From contig CANFUF010000003.1 in NCBI GenBank assembly GCA_947450095.1, positions 1 to 64,000 of the forward strand: a DNA stretch of 64,000 nucleotides. The letters run 5' to 3'. This stretch comes from Roseiflexaceae bacterium (GTDB taxonomy: Bacteria; Chloroflexota; Chloroflexia; Chloroflexales; Roseiflexaceae). The position numbers and the translations under genes were made by a program. Below, one piece after another: positions 7,286-15,400 of the stretch (positions are counted from its first letter, which is position 1; each line of letters begins with the position of its first letter). The notes below the pieces were generated by a model. It saw nothing but the letters and a program-made list of their open reading frames with translations. It was not told the origin of the DNA and searched no databases.

Positions 7286-8149
7286 ATGCCAGAATTACAT
7301 GCAGCCATCGTTACTCCCCTCAACGCAGACAATCAATTTGACGCCCCTGCGATGGCCACTCTGATGCGCCATCTCGAAGCGCACGGACTCGATGGCGTCG
7401 TGCCATGTGGCACCACCGGCGAAGGGCCATCGTTTAGCGTAAGTGAACGACTCGCCATCATCAGCACCTGTGTACAACAGCGCGGCAAACTGGGAATCAT
7501 TGCCGGTACCGGCTGTCAATCTCTTGCCGACACGATTACGTTGACCCAAGCCGCCTTGGCGGCGGGTGCTGATGCGGCCCTGGTGTTACCACCATTTTTT
7601 TATAAACAATCGGGTGAAGCGGGTGTGATTGCCTGGTATCGCCAATTGTGTGATGCCTTGCCCCTTGGCAGCAAAATCATCCTCTACCACATCCCCCCCA
7701 TGACCGGAGTGGCGATTACCCCCGCGATTATCGATGCGTTGATGCACAGTCATCCGTCGTACATCTATGGCATCAAAGATAGTGGCGTCAATGCCGCCCA
7801 TACGGCCATGCTGGTCGCCAACTACCCCACCCTCAAAATCTATACCGGCAACGCACCCATCCTGGCCCAAGCCATCACCGATGGTGCCACTGGCTCAATT
7901 CTCGCAATTGCTAATATTGTGCCTCAAGCGTTACGTCAACTTACTGATAACCCCAGCCGCACCGACATCCAAGCACAGGTTGCGAGTGTGGATGGTTATG
8001 TGCGCAAAGTAGGTGCCGTCGCCACCATCAAAGCGATTCTTAATCAAGCCGGGGTGGCAGTAGGCTTGCCGCTGGCACCACAATTGGCGCACCCTAATGG
8101 GGCGCAGGCCTATGCCGAATTCCAGGCTATTGGGGAATATACGGGGTAA
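7286..8149 (+). CDS. DapA/NAL-superfamily class I aldolase (dihydrodipicolinate synthase-like)
   Basis: The 287-residue TIM-barrel enzyme belongs to the DHDPS/N-acetylneuraminate lyase superfamily, which forms a Schiff base between pyruvate and a lysine. GTTGE at residues 42-46 binds the pyruvate carboxylate, Y134 is the proton-relay tyrosine and K164 in YGIKDSG is the Schiff-base lysine. In true DapA the tyrosine motif reads Y-N-x-P-x-R-T with an arginine that binds the aspartate semialdehyde carboxylate; here it is Y-H-I-P-P-M-T, so that arginine is a methionine. The enzyme may therefore act on another 2-keto-3-deoxy substrate. I chose the ATG at 7286 (PELHAAIVTPL start) over an upstream in-frame codon because it fits the family N-terminus. 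holA follows five bases later. Confidence 0.85.
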   Translation: MPELHAAIVTPLNADNQFDAPAMATLMRHLEAHGLDGVVPCGTTGEGPSFSVSERLAIISTCVQQRGKLGIIAGTGCQSLADTITLTQAALAAGADAALVLPPFFYKQSGEAGVIAWYRQLCDALPLGSKIILYHIPPMTGVAITPAIIDALMHSHPSYIYGIKDSGVNAAHTAMLVANYPTLKIYTGNAPILAQAITDGATGSILAIANIVPQALRQLTDNPSRTDIQAQVASVDGYVRKVGAVATIKAILNQAGVAVGLPLAPQLAHPNGAQAYAEFQAIGEYTG

Positions 8150-8154
8150 TTGGG

Positions 8155-9099
8155 ATGATTTATTTGCTGTATGGCCCAGACGAATACCAGCGCAGTGAGT
8201 ATGTGCAGGATTTGTTGGCGCAAATCCCAGAATCGGCGCGGTCACTCAATGTAAACCGCGTCGATGGCAAACGCTTCAAGCTTGATGCCTTGGCGCAGGC
8301 CTGCGAAGCGTTTCCTTTTTTACATGATCGGCGCTTGGTGATTGTGGAGGATTTGCTCAAAAACCAAAAAGCAGGCAAAGAGCGTGATGACCTCAAAAAT
8401 TATCTCGAGCGCTTGCCGGCGTGGTGCGATGTAATTTTCATCGAAAACGATGAATTCGATAAACGCAACGCCTTGTTTAACCATATCAGCAAAATCGGCA
8501 CGGCCCACGACTTCCAACACCCCAAAGAAACCGAATTGATTCGCTGGATCGGTGAGCGGGCCCGCCAACTCAACGTGGTTATCGACAACCCGGCCACGGC
8601 CCGTCTGATTGCGATGGTAGGAAACAATGGCCGCACGCTGTTGAATGAGCTCACCAAAATGGCCACCTATGTGCGTCCCGGCGGCAGCATCACCACGGCG
8701 GTGGTTGATTTGCTCGTGAGTGATGATACCGAAGAAAACATGTTTGGCTTTGTGGATGCCTTGGCAGCCCGGCGCAAAGGGGTGGCACTGAGCAAACTGC
8801 ACAAATTGCTCGATGATGGCCAAGCACCTCAGTACGTGATTTTTATGATTGCCCGCCAAGTACGGATATTGCTCCAAGTGCGCCTGCTTGATAGCGAACG
8901 ACGGCGCGCCAACGAAATCGCTAGCGCCGTCGGCTTGCGACCTGGGTTTCTCACCGACAAAGCCATTGAGCAAGCCCGCGGATTCCGCACCAACGAGCTC
9001 GAACGCCTGCACCAACAGCTACTCAAACTCGATCACCAGAGCAAAACGGGGGCGATTGATGTAACCGCCGGACTCGACTTGTTGGTGATGGAAGCGTGA
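8155..9099 (+). CDS. holA: DNA polymerase III delta subunit
   Basis: The 314-residue protein is the delta subunit of the clamp-loader complex, which opens the beta sliding clamp. It starts IYLLYGPDEYQRSEYVQDLL, the family's degenerate nucleotide-binding region, followed by a lid domain and a helical collar domain (about 210-314, with NELERLHQQLLKLDHQSKTG). The segment AFPFLHDRRLVIVED is the region that contacts the beta clamp. No catalytic P-loop is expected in delta and none is seen. It starts five bases after the aldolase gene, so the two are cotranscribed. Convergent rpsT follows. Confidence 0.93.
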   Translation: MIYLLYGPDEYQRSEYVQDLLAQIPESARSLNVNRVDGKRFKLDALAQACEAFPFLHDRRLVIVEDLLKNQKAGKERDDLKNYLERLPAWCDVIFIENDEFDKRNALFNHISKIGTAHDFQHPKETELIRWIGERARQLNVVIDNPATARLIAMVGNNGRTLLNELTKMATYVRPGGSITTAVVDLLVSDDTEENMFGFVDALAARRKGVALSKLHKLLDDGQAPQYVIFMIARQVRILLQVRLLDSERRRANEIASAVGLRPGFLTDKAIEQARGFRTNELERLHQQLLKLDHQSKTGAIDVTAGLDLLVMEA

Positions 9100-9151
9100 A
9101 ATGAAGTAGGAAGTATAAAGGCGGAAGGAGGAAGTGAAGTAGGAAGTAGAC

Positions 9152-9179
9152 GTAGAGACGCAGCCTGCTGCGTCTCTAC
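9152..9179. repeat. Perfect inverted repeat, GTAGAGACGC-type intergenic hairpin
   Basis: GTAGAGACGCAG (9152-9163) and its exact complement (9168-9179) flank a CCTG loop, with ACGTA/TACGT pairing outside at 9150-9154 and 9180-9184. It is preceded by GAAGTAGGAAGTA-like short direct repeats at 9103-9149. Related GTAGAGACGC palindromes are dispersed in cyanobacterial and Chloroflexota genomes, so this may be a mobile or REP-like unit. It could also act as a 3' hairpin for holA. Confidence 0.65.
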
Positions 9180-9193
9180 TACGTCACGCACAC

Positions 9194-9226
9194 AAAAAAT
9201 CCGTGGTGCCAATTGGCACCACGGAT
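9194..9226 (-). terminator. Rho-independent terminator of rpsT
   Basis: Reading the minus strand, ATCCGTGGTGCC pairs perfectly with its complement around an AATT loop (9199-9226), followed by six T residues (9199 down to 9194). It is 20 bases past the rpsT stop. Confidence 0.93.
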
Positions 9227-9246
9227 TGACGCTTGACGCACCAATA

Positions 9247-9510
9247 TTACTTGGCGGCGACGGCGTTGGCCTTCTTCATGAGGCGTGACTTGCGGCGCGC
9301 AGCGTTGTTCTTGTGAAGCACACCCTTTGAGGCGGCTTTGTCGAGCATGCTGATAGCAGCTTGCAAGGCACTGGCATCGACGGTGCCTTTGGCAACGGTC
9401 TGCTCGGCCTTTTTGACGATGGTACGAACGCGGGCTCGATAGGAATTGTTGCGGATGCGGCGATCTTCTGAGATGCGGATACGCTTGATTGCTGATTTGG
9501 TGTTCGCCAA
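9247..9510 (-). CDS. rpsT: 30S ribosomal protein S20
   Basis: The 87-residue basic protein begins [17 protein letters not shown] and ends [15 protein letters not shown], both diagnostic for S20, which binds 16S rRNA early in 30S assembly. The start codon is TTG at 9510, with GGGAGA about ten bases upstream; no ATG is available in frame. A UUG start is also known for Escherichia coli rpsT, where it takes part in autoregulation. The gene stands alone between holA and murJ with its own promoter and terminator. Confidence 0.96.
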   Translation of the reverse strand: MANTKSAIKRIRISEDRRIRNNSYRARVRTIVKKAEQTVAKGTVDASALQAAISMLDKAASKGVLHKNNAARRKSRLMKKANAVAAK

Positions 9511-9568
9511 GGTGACGGTTCTCCCGTATAATTCAACTACTCGGGCTCATAAGAGTCTCTGAAACATG

Positions 9569-9597
9569 ATTATACCAGAACACTACAGGCTCTGCAA
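9569..9597 (-). promoter_or_regulatory. Promoter of rpsT
   Basis: On the minus strand TTGCAG (9597-9592), a 17-base spacer and TATAAT (9574-9569) form a sigma-70-type promoter with an extended TGG before the -10. The leader to the TTG start is about 50 bases. The -35 lies three bases from the murJ start codon, so the two divergent genes share this region. Confidence 0.75.
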
Positions 9598-9599
9598 CA

Positions 9600-11186
9600 A
9601 TGACCACAAATAGCCCAGCGCCACGTTCGCGCGCTCTCTTCAACACCTTGATTGTCGCCCTTGGTTACCTTGCCAGCCGCGTCCTTGGGGTAGTGCGCGA
9701 TATGTTCATTACCGCCCAATTCGGTACCAGCCCCTTGGTCGATGCCTACCGCGCCGCCTTTGCCATCCCCGATTTGTTGTATTTGGTAGTGGCAGGTGGT
9801 GCGTTGGGCACCGCGCTGATTCCGGTGTTCCAACAACGGCGCCATGATGCCGGCAGCGACGAAGCGGGCAAGCTGGCCAGTAGTGTGCTCAATTTGATGT
9901 TACCCTGCCTCGTGTCGATTTCTGTAATGGCGTGGATTTGGGCACTGCCGTTGGTACAAATGACGACTGCCCACGGCTTCCCACCCGCCACGCAACAACT
10001 CACCGCCGATTTGATGCGGATGCTGTTGCTCCAGCCGATTTTGTTGGGCATCGGCGGGATTTTCAAGGCAGTGCTCGAAGCCCACGAGCAGTTTAGCATC
10101 CCCACGCTGGGTTCAAATCTCTACAACCTCGGGATTATTTTTGGGGCGGCAGTATTGGCCCGCTGGTACGGCATCCATGGCGTGATTTATGGCGTGCTGA
10201 TTGGCGCTGCGGCCTTTACGCTCGTCCAAATCCCTGCCCTGCGCCGCGTCACTTGGCGGTATGCCGCCAATGCCTGGGTGCATACCGTAGGGTTGGTCGA
10301 TGTGGGCAAGTTGTTGTTACCTCGCTTGTTTGGGCAATCAATTTGGCAAATCAATCTGGCCAGCATGATAGCCATCACGTCGAGCTTTGGGGTAGGGGCA
10401 GTGGCGGCGGCCGGGTATGCCATGCAAGTAATGTTGTTGCCCCACGGGTTGGTGGGGTTGAGTGTGGGCACGGTGATATTCCCACGCCTGGCACGGCTGG
10501 CCGCCCGCGGCGAACACGAACAGTTTGGCGTCGAAGCGAGTCAAGCCTTGCAAAGTGTGTTGGCCGTGGCGTTGCCTGCCAGTGTGGTGTTGTGGTATGC
10601 ACCTGAATTGGTTGTGCTAGTACTGTACCAACGTGGATCGTTCGACGCGGCCTCAGCGCAACTCACTGTTGCGGCATTGCGAGGATATGCCTTGGGGTTG
10701 GCGGGGTTTAGTGTGGCCGAGATTGCCGTACGGATTTGGTTTGCCCTCAAAAACACCCGTGTGCCCGTGATTGTGGGCGCAGGAGCGGTGGCACTCAATC
10801 TAGGCTTGGGGTGGTGGCTCAGTCAAGCCGGCACACCCATCGAACGGCTCAGTGCCACTGCCACGGTCTTTAGCATTGCCAATACCGTCGAATCGGTGAT
10901 ATTGCTGTGGTGGTTGATGCGGCGCTATGCCAGTATTCGGATTTTTGACAAATTATGGATGTGGCTCGTCGGAATCGGTGGCATGGTGGTATTATTACAA
11001 GGAAGCACCCCATTCCTGCCAGGCTTACCAACACATAATTTGCACAGTAGTGCAGATTGGTTGCGTGTAGCCCTCTATGCCGGATTTTATGGAATCTGTG
11101 GGGTATGGGGAATCGGGTGGTGTAGTCAATGGTTTGCCGTACTCCGCGCCACGCGGCGCCCAGTCGAACGCAATGATGCAACATAA
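9600..11186 (+). CDS. murJ: Lipid II flippase MurJ (MviN family)
   Basis: The 528-residue polytopic membrane protein belongs to the MOP superfamily and flips lipid II to the outer face of the membrane for peptidoglycan synthesis. The N-terminus shows the family signature ASRVLGVVRDMFITAQFGTS, with R and D residues of the central cavity, then PDLLYLVVAGGALGTALIPVF. About 13-14 transmembrane helices can be counted. The ATG at 9600 has no strong ribosome-binding site. It is followed after 11 bases by the GlgC homologue. A second MOP-family protein in this window (37418-39076) is more like Wzx and lacks this signature. Confidence 0.94.
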   Translation: MTTNSPAPRSRALFNTLIVALGYLASRVLGVVRDMFITAQFGTSPLVDAYRAAFAIPDLLYLVVAGGALGTALIPVFQQRRHDAGSDEAGKLASSVLNLMLPCLVSISVMAWIWALPLVQMTTAHGFPPATQQLTADLMRMLLLQPILLGIGGIFKAVLEAHEQFSIPTLGSNLYNLGIIFGAAVLARWYGIHGVIYGVLIGAAAFTLVQIPALRRVTWRYAANAWVHTVGLVDVGKLLLPRLFGQSIWQINLASMIAITSSFGVGAVAAAGYAMQVMLLPHGLVGLSVGTVIFPRLARLAARGEHEQFGVEASQALQSVLAVALPASVVLWYAPELVVLVLYQRGSFDAASAQLTVAALRGYALGLAGFSVAEIAVRIWFALKNTRVPVIVGAGAVALNLGLGWWLSQAGTPIERLSATATVFSIANTVESVILLWWLMRRYASIRIFDKLWMWLVGIGGMVVLLQGSTPFLPGLPTHNLHSSADWLRVALYAGFYGICGVWGIGWCSQWFAVLRATRRPVERNDAT

Positions 11187-11197
11187 AGGGGTCAAAT

Positions 11198-12442
11198 ATG
11201 AGCCGTGTCCTCGCATTAATCTTGGCCGGTGGTGAACATCCCGCCCTGAGCGTCCTGACCGCCGAACGTGCCGAAGCGGCCGTGCCGTTTGCTGGCAAGT
11301 ACCGGATTGTCGATTTCACCCTGTCGAATTGTGTCAATTCGGGCATCACCAATGTGGGAGTGCTCACCCAATACCGCCCCCGCTCGTTGCAAGAGCACGT
11401 GGGTGTGGGCAAACCATGGGATCTCGACCGGCGTATGGGAGGCGTGCATATTTTGCACCCGTACCTCGGCACCGGCATGAGCTGGCAACGGGGCAATGCC
11501 GATGCCTTGCGTGCCAATCTCGACTTCATCGGCGAGCAATCTGCCGAGCATGTGCTGGTGCTCGCAGGTGACCATATCTACAAAATGGACTACCGCCCGA
11601 TGATTGCCGCCCACCTCGCCCGTGGCAGTGATGTGACCGTGGCGGTACATCCGGTAGCGGCCTACGAAGTGCACCGCTTTGGGATTGTGACCCTCGACGG
11701 GCATGGGCATGTGCGCCAATTCGTCGAAAAACCAGCCCAAAGTGAATCAACTCTCGCCTCGATGGGCATCTACCTGTTCCGCAAATCATACTTGATTGAC
11801 GTGCTCCAACGCCATTTGGGCGAAAACATCGGCCGCGATTTGATGCCGGCCTTGATCAATGAAACCAACGTCAATAGCTACACCTTCCCCGATTATTGGG
11901 CCGACGTGGGTACCATCCAAGCCTACTACGACGCCAGCATGGCATTGCTCAGCGCCCAACCCGCCCTCGATTTGAGTGACCCCAATTGGGTGATTCATAC
12001 CCGCAGTGCCGAAATGCCCGCCGCCGAAGTGGGACCGCACGCCCGCATTTCGAACAGCATGATTTGCGACGGTAGCCGCGTCGATGGGTATGTGTCGGGA
12101 TCACTGATTGGACCAGGCGTGGTGGTACCGGCAGGGTGTCGCGTCATCGACAGTATTATTTTGCCCAATGTGACACTCGGCGCAGGCAGCCGCATCGAGC
12201 GCACCATCATCGACAAAAACGTCGTGGTGGGCACAGGTGCCCAGATTGGCCATGGCCGTGGTGGCGTCGTCAATGCCCAAATCCCCAGCTTGCTCAATAG
12301 TGGCTTGACGCTCATCGGCATGCACACCAGCGTGCCCAACGACGCCCAAGTCGGCACCAATGTGCTGATTGCGGCCCGGGTGCCGGCGACCGCTTGGCAA
12401 AAACCGACGCTTGCTGATGGCGAAACACTCGTTGGCGCTTAA
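11198..12442 (+). CDS. glgC: Glucose-1-phosphate adenylyltransferase homologue with altered nucleotide loop
   Basis: The 414-residue protein has the two-domain layout of GlgC: a nucleotidyltransferase domain (about 1-250) and a left-handed beta-helix (about 275-414). Recognisable GlgC elements are GKYRIVDFTLSNCVNSGI, the catalytic-aspartate segment GDHIYKMDY, the sugar-phosphate lysine in FVEKPAQ and the YWADVGTIQAYYDA block. The signature loop is changed, however. GlgC normally has G-G-x-G-x-R-L and RAKPAVPF; here residues 11-31 contain GGEHPALSVLTAERAEAAVPF, with no loop arginine and a glutamate at the lysine position. It may be a regulatory-type subunit like GlgD or have other specificity. 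AAAGGGG precedes the start. It probably belongs to glycogen metabolism, but no glg neighbours are present. Confidence 0.85.
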   Translation: MSRVLALILAGGEHPALSVLTAERAEAAVPFAGKYRIVDFTLSNCVNSGITNVGVLTQYRPRSLQEHVGVGKPWDLDRRMGGVHILHPYLGTGMSWQRGNADALRANLDFIGEQSAEHVLVLAGDHIYKMDYRPMIAAHLARGSDVTVAVHPVAAYEVHRFGIVTLDGHGHVRQFVEKPAQSESTLASMGIYLFRKSYLIDVLQRHLGENIGRDLMPALINETNVNSYTFPDYWADVGTIQAYYDASMALLSAQPALDLSDPNWVIHTRSAEMPAAEVGPHARISNSMICDGSRVDGYVSGSLIGPGVVVPAGCRVIDSIILPNVTLGAGSRIERTIIDKNVVVGTGAQIGHGRGGVVNAQIPSLLNSGLTLIGMHTSVPNDAQVGTNVLIAARVPATAWQKPTLADGETLVGA

Positions 12443-12469
12443 GCGCACCGCTTGCGCATCGAACAATCT

Positions 12470-12502
12470 CAAGCCCGTGGCGTATAAAACGCCACGGGCT
12501 TG
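12470..12502. terminator. Hairpin at the end of glgC, likely terminator between convergent genes
   Basis: CAAGCCCGTGGCGT and its complement form a perfect 14-bp stem around an ATAA-type loop (12470-12502). No long T run follows on either strand, so termination efficiency is uncertain. Confidence 0.55.
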
Positions 12503-12544
12503 TATGTGATTCACCGCCGCGCCCCACGTTTTTTTCAACAAAAA

Positions 12545-13696
12545 TCAATTCAAAAGTGTATCGACAATCACTGCACCAGCGTGACTCAAGGTCGCCTCGT
12601 CGTACAGACTAAACGAAAAGCGCAAGGCGGCATAGCCCAGTGGACCTTGGCTAAAGAGTTGGCCGGGCAACGCCGAAATACCGCGGGCTTCGAGACGCGC
12701 CAACGATTGTTGCTCATCACGTCCTGCCGGCAAGCGCATCCACAAGAAATAGCCGCCGGTGGGGCGATACCACTGATAGCCGTGTGCCTGGAGCGGCAAT
12801 AATGCGGCATGCAAGGCGTGGCAACGGGCCCCATAGCGCTGGCGATAGAGCGATACGATGTCGGCGAAATCGCCGTTGGCCATGATTTCGGAGACGATCA
12901 ACGATTGAAAGTGAGCGATCCCACCACCACTGTCGAGCAACCCCGAGCCGGCCAAGCGCTGGATGGTGGCCACATCGGCGGTGATATAGCCGAGGCGCAA
13001 CCCAGGGGCCAACGATTTGGCAAACGATCCCAGCCGGATGACGGTGCCGCGGGGCAGCGTGGCCCACAACGAGGGCGCCGGCACATGCTCGTACCACAAT
13101 TCACGGTAGACGTCGTCTTCGACGATGCGCAAGCCGCGCTCGGCCACTACCTGCGCCAGCTGCTCGCGACGGGCAGGGGACAGCGAGGTGCCCGTGGGGT
13201 TTTGGAAGGTGGGAATCGTATAAAAAAAGGCCACCCGTTGCCCAGCCTGCTGGCACTCGGTCAGCACGGCACTGAGGGCATCGACATCGACCCCTTCGTG
13301 GTCGCAGGGGATGCCGCGAATGACCACCGGTGCATCGCGCAAAATCCGCAACGCCAAATGATAGCTGGGGTTTTCAACCAAAATCACATCACCGGGCTGG
13401 GTCAGCATGGTGCAGATATGGGCGAGGGCTTGAGAATTGCCAGCCGAGAGCATGATTTCGCCCAGTTGGGGGCGCACCTGCTCGTGCTGAGCAATCCAAT
13501 CAGCGATTTGTTCACGCAATGGGGCTACACCGTGGTCGATGCCATAGGTCAACATCACACCGCCCCAGCGTTGCAAGGCAGCATTGGTGGCCGATTGAAT
13601 CTGGGCGTGGGGCAATAACTGCATATCGGGATGCCCCCAGCCGAGATCGATGATATTGGGACGGAGTTGCAGTTGCAAAATTTGCGAATAATCCAT
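12545..13696 (-). CDS. PLP-dependent aminotransferase, class I/II (LysN/MocR-catalytic-domain type)
   Basis: The 383-residue cytoplasmic enzyme is a fold-type I aminotransferase. The pyridoxal phosphate lysine lies in RLGSFAKSLAPGLRLGY, preceded by the conserved EDDVYREL aspartate/tyrosine block and FQNPTG. The N-terminus, NIIDLGWGHPDMQLLP, resembles 2-aminoadipate aminotransferases and the catalytic half of MocR-type regulators, but there is no GntR DNA-binding domain. Substrate is unknown: branched-chain, aromatic and 2-aminoadipate transaminases look alike at this level. It stands alone, 39 bases upstream of (and transcribed with or after) apaG on the same strand. Confidence 0.88.
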   Translation of the reverse strand: MDYSQILQLQLRPNIIDLGWGHPDMQLLPHAQIQSATNAALQRWGGVMLTYGIDHGVAPLREQIADWIAQHEQVRPQLGEIMLSAGNSQALAHICTMLTQPGDVILVENPSYHLALRILRDAPVVIRGIPCDHEGVDVDALSAVLTECQQAGQRVAFFYTIPTFQNPTGTSLSPARREQLAQVVAERGLRIVEDDVYRELWYEHVPAPSLWATLPRGTVIRLGSFAKSLAPGLRLGYITADVATIQRLAGSGLLDSGGGIAHFQSLIVSEIMANGDFADIVSLYRQRYGARCHALHAALLPLQAHGYQWYRPTGGYFLWMRLPAGRDEQQSLARLEARGISALPGQLFSQGPLGYAALRFSFSLYDEATLSHAGAVIVDTLLN

Positions 13697-13735
13697 GAAT
13701 GTCCTCTATGGCATTAGCTGAATCGTCAAAAAATA

Positions 13736-14128
13736 TTATGACAAGTTTGCGGATAATTCAAAGAGCGGGATAATCGTATCAAACGCGAGATCATCGTCAT
13801 TAACAAAGGTATAAAACCCCGACATGGTGCCTTGGCCAGATTTGAGCACACAAAAACTACGGTATTCGTGAATATCACCGGGACGCAAATGCGGTTGTTG
13901 GCCAACGACGCCATCCCCAACGACGGTATATTGTTCACCGATATTATCGGTAATATACCAGTGGCGTGAGCGTAGTTGGGCAGCTTTTTTGCTGCAGTTT
14001 TCAATACGCACCGTATATGCAAAAACGAAGCGGCCGGTGGTGATATCGGATTCGTCAGGGAGATAGGCAGGGCGCACAAAAATCCGAAATCCGTGCGTTT
14101 CTTTGTAATAAAAAGGTCGCGACACCAT
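13736..14128 (-). CDS. apaG: ApaG-domain protein
   Basis: The 130-residue protein is a single ApaG (DUF525) domain with an Fn3-like beta-sandwich fold. The signature VVGDGVVGQQPHLRPGDIHEY and the following GQGTMSGFYTF match the family motif 'G-x-G-V-V-G-x-x-P-x-L-x-P-G'. ApaG is linked to Ap4A hydrolase and cobalt/magnesium resistance in enterobacteria, but its biochemical role is not settled. Reading is minus strand; the gene ends 39 bases before the aminotransferase gene begins. Confidence 0.9.
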   Translation of the reverse strand: MVSRPFYYKETHGFRIFVRPAYLPDESDITTGRFVFAYTVRIENCSKKAAQLRSRHWYITDNIGEQYTVVGDGVVGQQPHLRPGDIHEYRSFCVLKSGQGTMSGFYTFVNDDDLAFDTIIPLFELSANLS

Positions 14129-14153
14129 GCAAACAGCTCCCTATACCCAGTAT

Positions 14154-14870
14154 CTATGTTGATGATCCGCGCAGACGCACGGTCATCATAACACGCTCAC
14201 TCACCACTATCAACAAACACAGCCCGACACATTGGATGACACGAATTCCACCGGTTAATGTGAATGCATCGGCACGGAATCCTTCGCTCATGAGCCAATT
14301 GAGGGCAATCCCCCCCAATAGCCACCAGCGGGCGGGAATCGTGGGGAGTATCCGCGGGGCCAAAAGACACCAAATCACAGCCAATAACGCAATGCCTGCT
14401 TCGTAGAGTTGGACGGGGTGGCGCCAAGCTCCGGCTTGCGCCACGGCCCACGCCCCATCCCATGGCACTCCCACCGCCGCCCCGGCCAACCACAACCCAA
14501 CCGCGCCGATGGCTTGGGCGCAGAGTGTGGGCAAGGTCAGGGCGTCGAGCAAGGACGCAATGGCAACAGGGCGGCGCCAGTGATAAAGTGCAAGCGCGCT
14601 AGCAGCACCAATCAAGGCGCCCGGCCAACTAAATTCGAGGGCGCGCAGGTTGGCGAGTTGCACCCAAATAGCCTCAGCACCCAATACATAGCCGGCACGC
14701 CCACCCAGCCAGGCACCGATAACCATCACAAATAATACACCGTCGCTATCAATATTGGCGGTGCTCGGAATGCGGCGGGCGCTCCACCACCACCACAATC
14801 CCATTGCCAATACGATACAAATGCCATAGCTACTCAACCGCAATGGTCCGAGGGTAATCAATGGCATCAT
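14154..14870 (-). CDS. Lgt-family (prolipoprotein diacylglyceryl transferase-like) membrane protein, divergent
   Basis: The 238-residue protein has about seven transmembrane helices and Lgt landmarks: GPLRLSSYGICIVL near the N-terminus, LGGRAGYVLGAE, HPVQLYEA (the conserved H-P-x-Q-x-Y-E) and a C-terminal SEGFRAD. Lgt attaches diacylglycerol to lipoprotein cysteines. The essential H-G-G-L motif of classical Lgt reads WPGAL here, so its histidine is missing, and the C-terminal region is short. It may be an Lgt paralogue with another role. It overlaps the TlpA-like gene by four bases (ATGA), as the last gene of a four-gene overlapping operon. Confidence 0.72.
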   Translation of the reverse strand: MMPLITLGPLRLSSYGICIVLAMGLWWWWSARRIPSTANIDSDGVLFVMVIGAWLGGRAGYVLGAEAIWVQLANLRALEFSWPGALIGAASALALYHWRRPVAIASLLDALTLPTLCAQAIGAVGLWLAGAAVGVPWDGAWAVAQAGAWRHPVQLYEAGIALLAVIWCLLAPRILPTIPARWWLLGGIALNWLMSEGFRADAFTLTGGIRVIQCVGLCLLIVVSERVMMTVRLRGSST

Positions 14871-15400
14871 GGTTGTGCTCCCATCGTCAGCGTTGTGGCC
14901 ATCGTGGTCAATACCTCAGGCGATACTGGACCACGATAGACCAGTCGCACCACGCCGGTGCCATCGACAAAGACGGTGGTTGGTAAATCACGTGATGCCA
15001 CTGCGGTTGCGAGCGCACCGTTGCGGTCGTACCAGACAGGCAGGGTAATGTGCTGGTCAGCAAGGAATCCTTGGGCATCGGCGGGTGATTCACCTTGATT
15101 AACCAACACCACATCAATCCCACGTGTCGCCAGGCTAGGAGCAAGGGCGGCAACCACCGGTAGCTCGGCACGGCAGGGTGGGCACCAACTCGCCCACAAC
15201 GTCAAAATCTGGGCCCTCCCATGCGAAGTTGGCGTCACTATACTCCCCGTCGCGGTGGTGAATTCGAGTGCCGGCAAGGGGAATCCCGGCGCCACCACGA
15301 TGGTAGGTGTCGCTACATGGCGTGTCGCCACAACCCACCCCAACCCGAGTAGCAATACCACCAGGCTCATCCAATGGAATTGATAATTCATGCGTCGCAT
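14867..15400 (-). CDS. TlpA/ResA-like membrane-anchored thioredoxin
   Basis: The 177-residue protein has one N-terminal anchor helix (about 8-27) and a periplasmic-type thioredoxin domain. The redox motif is WASWCPPCRAELP with C73 and C76. The later DLPTTVFVDGTG has the cis-proline expected next to the active site. ResA/TlpA proteins reduce disulfides in exported apocytochromes or metallochaperones, but no cytochrome biogenesis genes are next to it. It overlaps the phosphoesterase gene by 13 bases and the Lgt-like gene by four. Confidence 0.85.
   Translation of the reverse strand: MRRMNYQFHWMSLVVLLLGLGWVVATRHVATPTIVVAPGFPLPALEFTTATGSIVTPTSHGRAQILTLWASWCPPCRAELPVVAALAPSLATRGIDVVLVNQGESPADAQGFLADQHITLPVWYDRNGALATAVASRDLPTTVFVDGTGVVRLVYRGPVSPEVLTTMATTLTMGAQP

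Noticed and set aside
12809-13618. 269-residue plus-strand ORF inside the aminotransferase gene
   Set aside because: It is antisense to conserved PLP motifs and has no family features; GC-rich shadow.
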